Position numbers and translations under genes: made by a program. DNA of 64,000 nucleotides. Source: Rhodospirillaceae bacterium. Its GTDB lineage: Bacteria; Pseudomonadota; Alphaproteobacteria; MPNO01; UBA2964. Shown piece by piece: positions 30,725 through 39,941 of the stretch (position 1 is its first letter; every line of letters begins with the position of its first letter). The stretch spans positions 1 to 64,000 of the forward strand of contig PAPV01000022.1 in the NCBI GenBank assembly GCA_002709075.1, in the 5' to 3' direction. The notes under the pieces were generated by a model. It did not search any database. It was not told the origin of the DNA and saw nothing but the letters and a program-made list of their open reading frames with translations.

Positions 30725-31756
30725 TCATGGAATAATAAGTGGTTTAACCGCCTTACCGGCTAAAATTAATTCAAACCCTTTTTTGCCTTCCGAAAGGGGA
30801 ATACTATGGCTATGAATTGGTCCTAAGTCGACCTTTTTAGCAGATATAAGCTCAAGTGCGAATTGCCAACTATCCCAAATCCGGCGACCATGAATATTTT
30901 GCATCTTGGGACACTTGAGCAACCATTGAGTAAAATCTACACTAATAGGTTTCGGTGGCGCTCCAACCAACCTAAAATCACCTCCCTTCGAGAGGCTTTG
31001 AAAACAAGTGTTGAACCCGTCTTCAGATCCAGTGTACTCGATAGCAACATCAACGCCAGCGTGAGCAGTCATGTCTGCGATTACAGAACACAAATCTTCT
31101 ACTGCTGCATTTACTACCCTATCCGCTCCCATTTCTGTAGCCGTCTTGAGGCGTATTGGATTTAAATCACAAGCAATAACTTTTGTAGCACCCATTGCCC
31201 GTGCGGTTGCGATATTCATTAATCCAATTGGACCACAGCCGTTAATCAACACACTTTTTCCAGCGACACCGGATCCCTCTCGTGTAGCGTGAACTGATAT
31301 ACCAAACGGTTCCATCATAGCAGCGACTTCCAAAGAGAGCCCTGGTGGATTAACCCAACAAATCTGTGATGGAACAGTAACATATTCGGCGAAACCGCCA
31401 TCAAAATTTATACCAGGGTATGTAGTTTTTTCACACAAATGTGCTCGACCAAGACGACATTGACGGCATTCCCGGCAAAAGACATGGCTTTCGAGGCTTA
31501 CAAAATCTCCAACTTTTGGCGACCGAACTTCCGGCCCAACTGCTTCTATAATTCCACATACCTCATGCCCTAGAATTCTGGGCAACTGCATCCTGCGTGC
31601 CATTCGGGGCGCCCAGTTATAAATCTGCATATCAGTTCCACAGATCCCAGCTGCAGAAACCTTAATTCGCACTTCACCCGCTTTTGGTTCAATGGGGTCG
31701 CAATTTCTTACTTCTATACCCCCCTTGCATTCTGCAACCTTACATACAGCCAGCAT
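30725..31756 (-). CDS. Zinc-dependent medium-chain alcohol dehydrogenase
   Basis: A 343-residue MDR enzyme of the sorbitol/threonine dehydrogenase type. Catalytic zinc residues: Cys in GICGTDMQIY (near 38), His-Glu in LGHEVCGIIE (near 63); structural zinc cysteines in CRECRQCRLGRAHLC (near 93-107). NAD site: GCGPIGLMNIATA. Sits inside the ring-hydroxylating dioxygenase operon where a cis-diol or alcohol dehydrogenase would be expected; the product it oxidises is not known. Ribosome binding site AGGAAA. Confidence 0.9.
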   Translation of the reverse strand: MLAVCKVAECKGGIEVRNCDPIEPKAGEVRIKVSAAGICGTDMQIYNWAPRMARRMQLPRILGHEVCGIIEAVGPEVRSPKVGDFVSLESHVFCRECRQCRLGRAHLCEKTTYPGINFDGGFAEYVTVPSQICWVNPPGLSLEVAAMMEPFGISVHATREGSGVAGKSVLINGCGPIGLMNIATARAMGATKVIACDLNPIRLKTATEMGADRVVNAAVEDLCSVIADMTAHAGVDVAIEYTGSEDGFNTCFQSLSKGGDFRLVGAPPKPISVDFTQWLLKCPKMQNIHGRRIWDSWQFALELISAKKVDLGPIHSHSIPLSEGKKGFELILAGKAVKPLIIP

Positions 31757-31770
31757 TTTCGTTTCCTACT

Positions 31771-32268
31771 TTAGAAATGATATATATCTATCGGCCCTGC
31801 CACCGCATCATCAATCATAATTATCTTCTTCCGCACTATCTTCAATTCATCAAAACTACGATTTAAAATATACTCGTACATATTTCCACTAGTTTTACAC
31901 CCGTGTCGCCCATAAGAATGCACTATAGCATTTCCCGACGCTTCAATATTCTCGCCTTGCACACGGTCAACTGTTATATTACCAACGACGTGCACGGTTC
32001 TGTCCTGAGGCATTGATGCATAGGAATCACCGGTCTCTATACGAAAAACTCGGTCTTCCAATTTGCCACGCCCTTCAAGAAACACCAAGTTAAGTTGTGT
32101 CTGTGGCTCTTCTATTATATTTTCTTCATCTGACCAACTCGGAGCCCAAAACACTGCATCTTCAGTGTAGAGTTCTAGCCATTTTTCCCAGTCTCGTCGA
32201 TCTAGGAACTTAGCCTCGTTATTTATCAGGTTTGTTACCTCTGCCAACAACACTGAGTCCACTATCAT
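31771..32268 (-). CDS. Ring-hydroxylating dioxygenase beta subunit
   Basis: A 165-residue NTF2-like (cone-fold) subunit with the family pattern FLDRRDWEKWLELYTEDAVFWAPSW (residue ~22 on; given as FLDRRDWEKWLELY and TEDAVFWAPSW) and a C-terminal VRKKIIMIDD. It holds the alpha3beta3 assembly together. Its ATG overlaps the alpha-subunit stop by one base (TGATG), so the two are made in equal amounts. Confidence 0.92.
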   Translation of the reverse strand: MIVDSVLLAEVTNLINNEAKFLDRRDWEKWLELYTEDAVFWAPSWSDEENIIEEPQTQLNLVFLEGRGKLEDRVFRIETGDSYASMPQDRTVHVVGNITVDRVQGENIEASGNAIVHSYGRHGCKTSGNMYEYILNRSFDELKIVRKKIIMIDDAVAGPIDIYHF

Positions 32269-33599
32269 CAGATTTCTTTCACCGTCATCATATCACGCCA
32301 ACGGCGATAAAAACCGAGATAAAGATTTTCATTTTCCCAGCTATTACAACTTGTAACCGCTTTTATGCCGCCCTCTTTCGCAATATCATCGGACCCATCT
32401 ATCATGCTATGCAACCCACGATTAAAATCATTCCAACGAGTAACCCGAGACTGACTACCTAGAAAGGTATCTTCCAAAGCAGACATATCATCAGAGGTAG
32501 CCATTCCAGCAGTTAGATAAAAATCTTCAAATTTTCTTAAGCGTGCGGCACGAGAAACGGGGTCCTCACCAACATGCGCAATACAATAAACTGTTACCTC
32601 CGTACGATCCGGCGAAATTGGGCGAACGCGACGAATCTGCGTGGATGGATTATCCATGAGTGCAACGTTAGGAAATACTGAAAGATTACGCCCTCGGTTA
32701 AGAATCCAATTAACCTTGCCGGGAGTAAAGTTTTGCTCCAGCCACTCTTTTCGTTTATATACAGGACGTCTTTCGGGTGTTGTATGCTGCGCCCAAATTG
32801 ACATATGACCATTACCAAGGTCGTAGGCACCTGATGGCACTTTTTCAACTATTCGACCACCCTCTGTTTTATCCATATCTGTTAAGCCATCCCGCTCCTC
32901 ACGATTCCGTATGGTACTGGCAAACACCCGATGAACCGTCGACACATGGTGGCCGTCAACGCTATTTTCCATTTGCATCTTCCAATTACCGTAGATGGTG
33001 TATGTGGAGGAACCTGTAACAACTTCCAAACCTTCGGGTGATTGATCTACCATCAAGTCTATCCATCCAGCAGCGCCCGCAAGCGACTCTTTAATCGGAG
33101 GAACATCCTTAACTAGTGATCCAAAAATAAAACCCCTGTAGCTCTCTGTTCTTGCTACTTCTCTTAAATTATATTGAGATCTTTCGAAGCCATCGCTACC
33201 ATATCCCTCTTCCTCTTGTTTGATACGTATACAGCGCCCATCACTACTGTATGCCCAACCATGAAAACGACACGTTAAAACTCTTGCTTTGCCCTGCTTT
33301 CTTGGTGTGAGAATTGCTGCTCGATGAGAACAAGCATTTATAAAACTCAACAGACTTCCATCTTTCTGCCTAATAACGACAACAGGAGTGCGCCCTATTT
33401 CAGTTGCAAAATAACTGCCAACATCCGGGATCTGACTTTCGTGGCATAAAAACACCCATCCCCTTTCGAACACACGTTCCATTTCTAAGTCAAAAATCAG
33501 TTGATCCGTGTAAACAGAACGATCAACACGAAACACTCCCTCTGAAACCCGATCATCAACTAGAGAAACGGGATCATTGTCCAAAGTAGCGCCGTCCAT
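32268..33599 (-). CDS. Ring-hydroxylating dioxygenase alpha subunit (Rieske oxygenase)
   Basis: A 443-residue catalytic subunit. The Rieske motif C-x-H-x17-C-x2-H is seen from ACSHRAA to LTCRFHGW (near 85-110); the mononuclear-iron histidines are in DGHHVSTVH (near 215). Closest in style to benzoate/anthranilate-type (BenA/AntA) enzymes, which add O2 to aromatic acids. First gene of a four-gene operon (alpha, beta, dehydrogenase, reductase). Ribosome binding site GGAGAGGTG is strong. Substrate is not proven; the aminobenzoate-type CoA ligase 8 kb away is only suggestive. Confidence 0.93.
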   Translation of the reverse strand: MDGATLDNDPVSLVDDRVSEGVFRVDRSVYTDQLIFDLEMERVFERGWVFLCHESQIPDVGSYFATEIGRTPVVVIRQKDGSLLSFINACSHRAAILTPRKQGKARVLTCRFHGWAYSSDGRCIRIKQEEEGYGSDGFERSQYNLREVARTESYRGFIFGSLVKDVPPIKESLAGAAGWIDLMVDQSPEGLEVVTGSSTYTIYGNWKMQMENSVDGHHVSTVHRVFASTIRNREERDGLTDMDKTEGGRIVEKVPSGAYDLGNGHMSIWAQHTTPERRPVYKRKEWLEQNFTPGKVNWILNRGRNLSVFPNVALMDNPSTQIRRVRPISPDRTEVTVYCIAHVGEDPVSRAARLRKFEDFYLTAGMATSDDMSALEDTFLGSQSRVTRWNDFNRGLHSMIDGSDDIAKEGGIKAVTSCNSWENENLYLGFYRRWRDMMTVKEI

Positions 33600-33800
33600 C
33601 TACACCTCTCCTCTCAGTCAAATATACACCACTTTTGCCATTAACGAAAAAACCAAAAAGTATACAACATTTAATACACATGCCGCGCTATAACTGCAAT
33701 GCGATATGGTTAGTAATTTTGATTACAAACAGGACTTTTATTTGCTGAGAATATAGGGCATCCTTACAAAAAGTTAATAACTACGAATAGGAGTAGAGCG

Positions 33801-34469
33801 CTGAGATACGCCAGTATTTTATTATCGATCCTCTCACCAGATCCTGACTGGGAAGATGATTTCAATCGGTGGTATGATAAACACCAAATACCGATGCGCC
33901 TCAAATGCGATGGTTTTTTCGGGGCTGAGCGTTTTCGGGATATGGATAGGCCAATATATCTTGGACTTTACGACATAGATAATCTTGATCGTTTGGAAAG
34001 CATTGAATATCAAAAGCTAAAATCACAGCCAAATGCGCAATCTGCATGGATGTTATCTAATACCCTCGAATATGAGAGGTACACCGCAAATTTGATCAGC
34101 ACAGCTCTGGCTGAAGATGTGGAGGAGCATGACGCGATGAAAGCTTCCGTGTTGCGAGTAATTTTCTTCAGTGTACCCGATGAACGCGAAGAAGATTTTA
34201 ACCACTGGTATGATAGAGAGCATATACCTGCAATTTTGAAAACACCAGGATGGATGATGGTACGTCGCTTTTACATAGAAGAATTCACCCCTTCTCCATG
34301 GTCGCATTTAACACTTCAATATATTAAAGATTATGATGCGGTTCATAATACGAAACGAGATAATGCGAGGGAATCAAATACTTACAACAGATTGTCTAAA
34401 GAACCATGGTTCCGACCAAGTATAAGTCTTTACGAGAGGTTTGGTGACCCCATCTATGCTTCTAAATAA
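33801..34469 (+). CDS. Duplicated EthD-like (dimeric alpha+beta barrel) protein, copy A
   Basis: 222 residues made of two related halves, each with a W-Y-D...H motif: FNRWYDKHQIP (near 19) and FNHWYDREHIP (near 131). The second half and overall length match the protein at 35841-36539. The first ATG in frame (33894) would remove the first motif, yet the frame runs upstream to a CTG at 33801 with AGGAG 7 bases before it; no ATG, GTG or TTG lies between. I therefore place the start at CTG 33801. Family members bind or convert small hydrophobic compounds. Divergent from the Rieske oxygenase operon. Confidence 0.7.
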   Translation: MRYASILLSILSPDPDWEDDFNRWYDKHQIPMRLKCDGFFGAERFRDMDRPIYLGLYDIDNLDRLESIEYQKLKSQPNAQSAWMLSNTLEYERYTANLISTALAEDVEEHDAMKASVLRVIFFSVPDEREEDFNHWYDREHIPAILKTPGWMMVRRFYIEEFTPSPWSHLTLQYIKDYDAVHNTKRDNARESNTYNRLSKEPWFRPSISLYERFGDPIYASK

Positions 34470-34594
34470 TACACTTTATTGTGCAGTTTCTGCCTTAAAA
34501 TCTGTGAAACAAAATTGTATTATTTCTTTTTTCTCTGGTAACCTGTTGGAATAGAAATAGGACAAGTGCAAGTGGAAGATTGTTTGAAAGGTAT

Positions 34595-35434
34595 ATGCTA
34601 ACTTTTTATTAAGTTTGAGCATTTTCACCGTCTTGTTTACAACATTTGGTCTTGCGCAACCGACTATGCTTCCCAACAATCAAAGAACTGAACTAGCAAG
34701 GGTTAATGGTGAAAAAATCACAGAGTCCGATGTGATTTTTCTACCAATCTCTCCCTCCCCAAATAAAACAGCAGCCTATATCTGAACTGCAAACCCAGAT
34801 TCTAGAGAAACTCGTGGAACGAAAATTAATTGCACAACACGCAAGGAAGCTCGGAATACATAAACGCGAATCATATGTTAAACGACTAACATATAAAAAA
34901 TCCAGTTTACTAAATGACCTTTTTATAGAACAAGAACTAAAAAAACCTCAATAGCAAAACAATAAGGAATTAATATAATAAAGTAATAGCGTTGGGTGAT
35001 AAACACGAGGAAATAAAGGCCCGCTTCATACTAGTTAAAACTAGACCTGAAGCCGAAGCGATTATTTGGCTTTAAAGAAAGGGAAAAGCTTCATTACACT
35101 CGCCAAAGAGAAGTCACTTGGTCCTTCAGGAAAAAATGGAGGAAACCTACGTTTTTTTTCTAAGAGCCAGATGGTCTCACCCTTTTCTAAAGCAGCCTTC
35201 TCACTGCGTGAGGGCACGTACACAGAAAAACCTGTCAAAACGCAATTTGGCTGGCATATAATAAAAGTCGAGGATAGCCGTTTTGCCGAAAACCGCTCTT
35301 TTGAGGAAATGGAAAACGAAATTAAGCGGAGGCTTCTGTCAAAAATGTACGAAAATATTGTGCAATCATTGAGGGTTAAAGCCAAAATAACACTGGGTGT
35401 TAACACAAAAGCAAAACGCAAGAACGCGCAATAA
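34595..35434 (+). pseudogene. Broken peptidyl-prolyl isomerase (PpiC/parvulin) gene
   Basis: Reading through changing frames gives a secreted parvulin: signal peptide (start ATG 34595, ...FTVLFTTFGLAQP), ARVNGEKITESDV, QSLPPQIKQQPISELQTQ, LEKLVERKLIAQHARKLG, EEIKARFILVKTRPEAEAII, then LAKEKSLGPSGKNGG and KTQFGWHIIKVEDSR. The frame breaks at a T5 run (34603-34607), a T5 run (34736-34740), an A7 run (34939-34945), a TAA stop (34971-34973) and near 35061-35075. Three breaks are in homopolymers, so read errors could explain some, but the internal stop and the last shift argue for true decay. Residues are well kept, so loss is recent. Confidence 0.8.
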
Positions 35435-35439
35435 AATTT

Positions 35440-35844
35440 CTATGTCTTTTTGTCTTCCCACAAGTCAATAGCTTCTTTGGCATTACGAAATGCATCAACT
35501 CCAGCTGGTATTCCACAGTATACAGTAGCGTGAATTAAAACCTCCTTTATTTCTTCTACTGACACACCATTTCTCAACGCTCCACGGGTGTGCGCTTTAA
35601 GCTCTGCGGGTTTTCCTAGCGCAGTAAGTATCGCAATTGTCAACATCGAACGCTGCTTTTTATTAAGAACGCCCTCACGCCCCCAACCCATACCCCAGCA
35701 ATATTCCGTAACTACGTCTTGTATGGCGCCATGAAACGGGTCTTCTTTTCCCTTATCAATATTTGGCTTTACATATTCTGAGCCCAATACATCCGTTCTT
35801 ATTTGCAGACCCTTTTCATATGTTTTTTTATCTGAAATTGTCAT
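35440..35844 (-). CDS. Carboxymuconolactone decarboxylase-family protein
   Basis: A 134-residue all-helical CMD/AhpD-fold protein. The layout (RTDVLGSEYV..., WGREGVLNKKQRSMLTIAILTALG, HTRGALRNGVSVEEIKEVLIH, YCGIPAGVDAFRNAKEA; the second given as WGREGVLNKKQRS and MLTIAILTALG) is that of PcaC-like 4-carboxymuconolactone decarboxylases rather than CxxC peroxidases, as only one cysteine is in the active-site helix. The true substrate is unknown. Last gene of the hyuB-hyuA operon; its ATG overlaps the stop of the EthD-like gene (ATGA). Confidence 0.85.
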   Translation of the reverse strand: MTISDKKTYEKGLQIRTDVLGSEYVKPNIDKGKEDPFHGAIQDVVTEYCWGMGWGREGVLNKKQRSMLTIAILTALGKPAELKAHTRGALRNGVSVEEIKEVLIHATVYCGIPAGVDAFRNAKEAIDLWEDKKT

Positions 35845-36539
35845 TTTTCACCCTTACATGACACTTTTAAAAACCGACTACGTCGACGGCGATAGAGTAC
35901 ACAATGCGGTTCAAACCATGTCTTTTTTGCAAACTCTTGTCCCCAATCAGTTTTTTGGGCGGCGGAATACTCTTCCGATTCCAATAACGAGTCATCGCTC
36001 AAATAATGCAAAATCATATCAGTGTACGGTTCTGGGTCGTAATTTACTATTTCCATTCTACGACTTAACAGCCAGTTAGAATCGCGTTGCAACATAGCGG
36101 CATGTTCTTCATCAAACCACTTCCCAAAATCGAGACGCTGTTCAGCAGGGACAGAAAAAAAGATACAGTAAATGAACTCTGCATCTAATGAAGACTGATT
36201 ATTAAGATCTCGAGCTAAGAAAAATTTTTCCCGAGCAACATAACGGGTAAATCCGGAGACACTCTTGAGCATCTTGTAAGTGGGATTGTCAGGGGTAAGC
36301 TTTCTTTTTTTATATTCTTCATGCTGAAGTGTCTCCGGATTTTCAAGCTCATATACAGCCAAATAATGTGGCCCCGAATCAGACTTATATCGCATTGCAC
36401 TTATAAATCCGGGAACTCCCTTTACGTGGCTGGGAGAATGATGACCATCATACCAATCATTAAATGCGTTTTCTCTATGGGCCGGCGGAGTCATTTCTGA
36501 GAATAACACTGCTCCCCCCTGTATCATATTATTTTCCAT
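35841..36539 (-). CDS. Duplicated EthD-like (dimeric alpha+beta barrel) protein, copy B
   Basis: About 232 residues of two similar halves, each with a W-(Y/F)-D...H motif: FNDWYDGHHSP (near 27) and FGKWFDEEHAA (near 143). Relative of the 33801-34469 protein and of EthD-type proteins. It lies between the class-III aminotransferase and the CMD protein with an ATGA overlap to the latter. The frame can be read from a GTG at 36560 within the aminotransferase gene; ATG 36539 lies 6 bases past that stop. Function not known; the site suggests a role on an intermediate of this pathway. Confidence 0.78.
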   Translation of the reverse strand: MENNMIQGGAVLFSEMTPPAHRENAFNDWYDGHHSPSHVKGVPGFISAMRYKSDSGPHYLAVYELENPETLQHEEYKKRKLTPDNPTYKMLKSVSGFTRYVAREKFFLARDLNNQSSLDAEFIYCIFFSVPAEQRLDFGKWFDEEHAAMLQRDSNWLLSRRMEIVNYDPEPYTDMILHYLSDDSLLESEEYSAAQKTDWGQEFAKKTWFEPHCVLYRRRRSRFLKVSCKGEK

Positions 36540-36544
36540 TTTAA

Positions 36545-37834
36545 TTACAGTGCATCGCACGCCCGTTCTAGCGCCTCTACTGTAAGATTCAAATCATCAT
36601 CCGAATGAACACCAGAAACAAAACGCCTTACGTTTGGAAGTACGTACAGACCCTCATGCATCTGAAGAGTATCAAAGAAGCGACTACGAGTCATATCTGC
36701 GTTTACAAAATCCCCGAAATCGCTCGGTTCATTTTCCATAAACACAATCTGCCAAAATGATTGGCGCCCAATCACTCTCGCCGGAACGCCTTTCTGGTTC
36801 AACACATCTTGACAGGCATTCCTTGTTTTCTCCGCATGGGCATCCAAGTTCGAGTAAAAATTGGGATTTCTAAGTTCTTCAAGCGTGGCCCTTCCAGCGG
36901 CACACCCAACTGGGTTTCCATGCAACGTTCCATTAATATAGGCGTAATTTTCTCGACCTCTGTTACCCGGATTACATTGTTCCATAAGATCTTCTTTACC
37001 AGCCACGCAGCCAACCGGTCCCCCGCCTCCCGCAATCTTACCGTAGGCCGCAAGATCGGGAAGTATACCAAAATACTCCTGTGCTCCACCAAAAGCGAGC
37101 CGAAAGCCAGTTACCACCTCATCAAAAATCAAAAGAATTCCATACTCGTCACATAATTCCCGCACTCCTTCCAGGAACCCATCCACGGGAAATATTATTC
37201 TTTGCACAGGCTCTAGTATTATTGCTGCTAGATCATCTTTGTTAGCCTCTAAGATGGAACGAAGTGTAGAAAGATCGTTATAAGGGCCTATTAATACTGT
37301 TTCATTAAGAACATCAGGCATCCCGGCTGTATCAGGCTGGCCAACTGGATAGTTAGAAAGACCAGGGGGCGTTACAGAATAACAAGAATAATCGTGATTT
37401 CCGTGATAACCACCCTCCAGTTTTAAAATTTTATCCTTTCCGGTATAGGCACGTGCTATTCGCATAGCGTAGAAGGTAGCTTCAGAACCTGTAGTACAAT
37501 AAGCTATCTTTTCTGCACATGGGATTGCATCCACAAGCTCTTCCGCCAGAAGAATACACTGTTCGTTTAATGTGCCAAAAAAATGTATTCCCTTAGCTGA
37601 TTGCTCCTGAACAGCCGCTACCACGCTAGGAAAAGCATGCCCGAGTATTAAGACACCCGCACCCCCGACGTAATCAATATATTCTCTACCCCTAACATCG
37701 TAGAGCCTAGAACCTTTACCCCGTTCTATTACGAAACGAATATCCTCATCCAAAGAATACCCGCCAAGCCCTGCTCCAGGCAAAATATTTCCTGCAGTTT
37801 CATACCACTTATTATGTGATCTCGACGCCGACAT
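36545..37834 (-). CDS. Class III aminotransferase, glutamate-1-semialdehyde aminomutase-like
   Basis: A 429-residue PLP enzyme. PLP lysine in LAAYGKIAGGGGPVG (near 270), pyridine-binding Asp in LLIFDEVVTGFR, and the phosphate-binding TTGSEATFYAMRIARA. The fold and GGG turn resemble glutamate-1-semialdehyde 2,1-aminomutase, but the operon (hyuBA, EthD-like, CMD) and absence of heme genes argue for a catabolic amine or amino-acid transaminase. Ribosome binding site GAGCGGA. 63 bases after hyuA. Confidence 0.85.
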   Translation of the reverse strand: MSASRSHNKWYETAGNILPGAGLGGYSLDEDIRFVIERGKGSRLYDVRGREYIDYVGGAGVLILGHAFPSVVAAVQEQSAKGIHFFGTLNEQCILLAEELVDAIPCAEKIAYCTTGSEATFYAMRIARAYTGKDKILKLEGGYHGNHDYSCYSVTPPGLSNYPVGQPDTAGMPDVLNETVLIGPYNDLSTLRSILEANKDDLAAIILEPVQRIIFPVDGFLEGVRELCDEYGILLIFDEVVTGFRLAFGGAQEYFGILPDLAAYGKIAGGGGPVGCVAGKEDLMEQCNPGNRGRENYAYINGTLHGNPVGCAAGRATLEELRNPNFYSNLDAHAEKTRNACQDVLNQKGVPARVIGRQSFWQIVFMENEPSDFGDFVNADMTRSRFFDTLQMHEGLYVLPNVRRFVSGVHSDDDLNLTVEALERACDAL

Positions 37835-37897
37835 CGCTTATCCGCTCAATTAACCCAATGAAACAAACTTAATCTTCTATTAGGCTGCGTACAAGTT

Positions 37898-39937
37898 TTA
37901 TATTTTTTTAAATGGATTTTCGCAAAAAAGTGTTCCTGACAAATGTACAGAAACCTTCCATTTAGGCGGTACCACAGTTGTTCCACCAGCTTCCTCTATT
38001 ATAGCTGGACCAACAAATGTGCTCTCTGCAGCCATCAACTCACGATCTAGAATTGAACATTCCACCCAAGCGCCATCAAACCATATTTTTCTACTCTCGA
38101 TGATTGGATTTTTATCATTTTTTTCCGAAAATGTTAATACTGGCTTGTCAACCAACCCACGTGACACAAGACGTAAATTAACTATTTCACACTCGTTAGA
38201 AGAGTCCTGATGCCCAAAGGTTTGCTCATGTCGTTCACCAAATCCGCGCCTCAGAGAATCCCAAGTCATTTTCTTTTTCTCTATCGGAACAGCCAATGTA
38301 AAACTTTGACCAGTATATCGCATGTCCACTGAAAACTCGTGCCTTTGTCTATCTAAAGCAAATCCATTGCCGGAGAGCAAAGCTTCAGACTCTTTTTCCA
38401 TCACCTCTATACGGGAAAGCAAGTCTCCCCCAGACAGATTTTCGAGCCTTCCGCCCCATGATAAAACCATGTCTTGACGCTGATCAGCTAACAGTTGTCC
38501 CATAGCTGACAAATGGCCAGGATAGCGGGGGACAATAACTGTCGGCACGGCCAATTCTTCAGCAACAAGAAAGACATGCATCGGGCCAGCACCACCAAAG
38601 CCAAGCAGTGCGAAGTCTCGCGGGTCAAAACCTCGGTGGACAGAGACTTCTCTGACCGCGCCAGCCATTTTTGCAACTGCAATTCGAAGCACTCCATCTG
38701 CAAGGCTAGTAATGTCTGCCCCTTGTAATTTTTTGGAAAGTTGAGCGAATGCAGCTTCTGATGCACCCTTATTAAGTTCCAAGCCACCAGAAAGTTTCCG
38801 CTTTATTGGTAATCTACCGAGAATCAGATTTGCATCAGAAATTGTGGGTTGAATACCACCTCTTCCATAACAAGCCGGACCAGGAAGTGCACCAGCACTA
38901 TGTGGTCCGACCTCTAATGTTCCATCCTCCTGTACCCAGGCAATAGAACCACCTCCTGCACCAATCGTGTGAATATCTAGTTGCGGAACCTGCAGTGGAA
39001 ATGCATCTATTTGGTTGTCGTAAGAAATTCGAGGCCTCCGGTTGTGAATCAGGGCAACATCAGTACTTGTCCCTCCCATATCAAAAGTTATACTATCCTT
39101 AACGTCGGTCATTTCACAAACACGCACTGCCCCGCCGACACCGCCGACCGGGCCAGAGAGAAAAGTCCCAACTGCAAAATCTCCGGCTTGTTCAAGCGTC
39201 ATAGCGCCGCCGTTTGAACCCATAATATTTACTGGAGAATCAACTCCTCTGCCCTGGAGCTCTATTTTCAGCGTCGACAGGTATTTTCTTACTACCGGAG
39301 TGAGATAGGCATTTAAAACGCAAGAAGAAAACCGATGAAATTCTCCCTGCTCGGGGACTATTCCTGCCGAATAACATACCGGCAACTCCAATTCCTTTTT
39401 CAATGAGGAAACCGCTTTTTTTTCGTTTTGAGCATTTGCATATGAGTTTACAAAGCAGACTGCAACGGACTCCACTCCACTTCGTTCCAAGAGAGAACCA
39501 AGTTTTACAAAATCATAATCCTCAATTTCATTCAAAATGGTTCCATATGCTGAAGTACGTTCTGGCACCTCAATACGCAAATTTCGTTCCACCAACGGAC
39601 TGGGTCTTACGAATTTAATGTCAAATAATCCACCAGTAAGTCGCCGAGTTCGTCCAATCTCAAGTGTATCACGAAAGCCCTTCGTAGTTATTAATGCTGT
39701 CTTTGCACCCTTTTTCTCTAAAAGAGCATTTGTGGCGATCGTTGTGCCATGAACAAACGCGCTAATTTCCTCTGCATTTATTCCAAGCTCTATTAATGCA
39801 TTAAGCACACCCTCCCATTGGCGTCCTGGCAAGGAGGGAACTTTAGCCTCCAATAACTTTTGACTATTTACTTCCAAACATAATATGTCCGTGAAAGTTC
39901 CTCCAACATCAATCCCAACTAGATATTCTTTAGGCAA
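37898..39937 (-). CDS. hyuA: Hydantoinase/oxoprolinase subunit A
   Basis: About 679 residues of the HyuA family: ATP-grasping actin-like fold with GIDVGGTFTDIL at the N-terminus, FDMGGTSTDVALI (near 260), GAGGGSIAWV (near 290) and PGPACYGRGG. With HyuB it opens cyclic amides (5-oxoproline, N-methylhydantoin) or carboxylates ketones, using ATP. The frame runs on to 39997 inside hyuB, but a TTG at 39937, 4 bases after the hyuB stop and behind GGGGTAG, gives the standard N-terminus. Substrate unknown. Confidence 0.9.
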   Translation of the reverse strand: MPKEYLVGIDVGGTFTDILCLEVNSQKLLEAKVPSLPGRQWEGVLNALIELGINAEEISAFVHGTTIATNALLEKKGAKTALITTKGFRDTLEIGRTRRLTGGLFDIKFVRPSPLVERNLRIEVPERTSAYGTILNEIEDYDFVKLGSLLERSGVESVAVCFVNSYANAQNEKKAVSSLKKELELPVCYSAGIVPEQGEFHRFSSCVLNAYLTPVVRKYLSTLKIELQGRGVDSPVNIMGSNGGAMTLEQAGDFAVGTFLSGPVGGVGGAVRVCEMTDVKDSITFDMGGTSTDVALIHNRRPRISYDNQIDAFPLQVPQLDIHTIGAGGGSIAWVQEDGTLEVGPHSAGALPGPACYGRGGIQPTISDANLILGRLPIKRKLSGGLELNKGASEAAFAQLSKKLQGADITSLADGVLRIAVAKMAGAVREVSVHRGFDPRDFALLGFGGAGPMHVFLVAEELAVPTVIVPRYPGHLSAMGQLLADQRQDMVLSWGGRLENLSGGDLLSRIEVMEKESEALLSGNGFALDRQRHEFSVDMRYTGQSFTLAVPIEKKKMTWDSLRRGFGERHEQTFGHQDSSNECEIVNLRLVSRGLVDKPVLTFSEKNDKNPIIESRKIWFDGAWVECSILDRELMAAESTFVGPAIIEEAGGTTVVPPKWKVSVHLSGTLFCENPFKKI

Positions 39938-39941
39938 AACT

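Noticed and set aside
33894-34469. EthD-like protein starting at its first ATG
   Set aside because: This would cut away the first conserved half that the frame clearly encodes upstream; the CTG at 33801 with AGGAG fits better.
34476-34679. 67-codon minus-strand ORF
   Set aside because: Overlaps the pseudogene start on the other strand; no start signal or family pattern.
35066-35434. 122-codon ORF as a separate parvulin-domain gene
   Set aside because: It starts at a TTG without ribosome binding site in the middle of a parvulin domain whose front half lies just upstream in another frame; it is part of the pseudogene.
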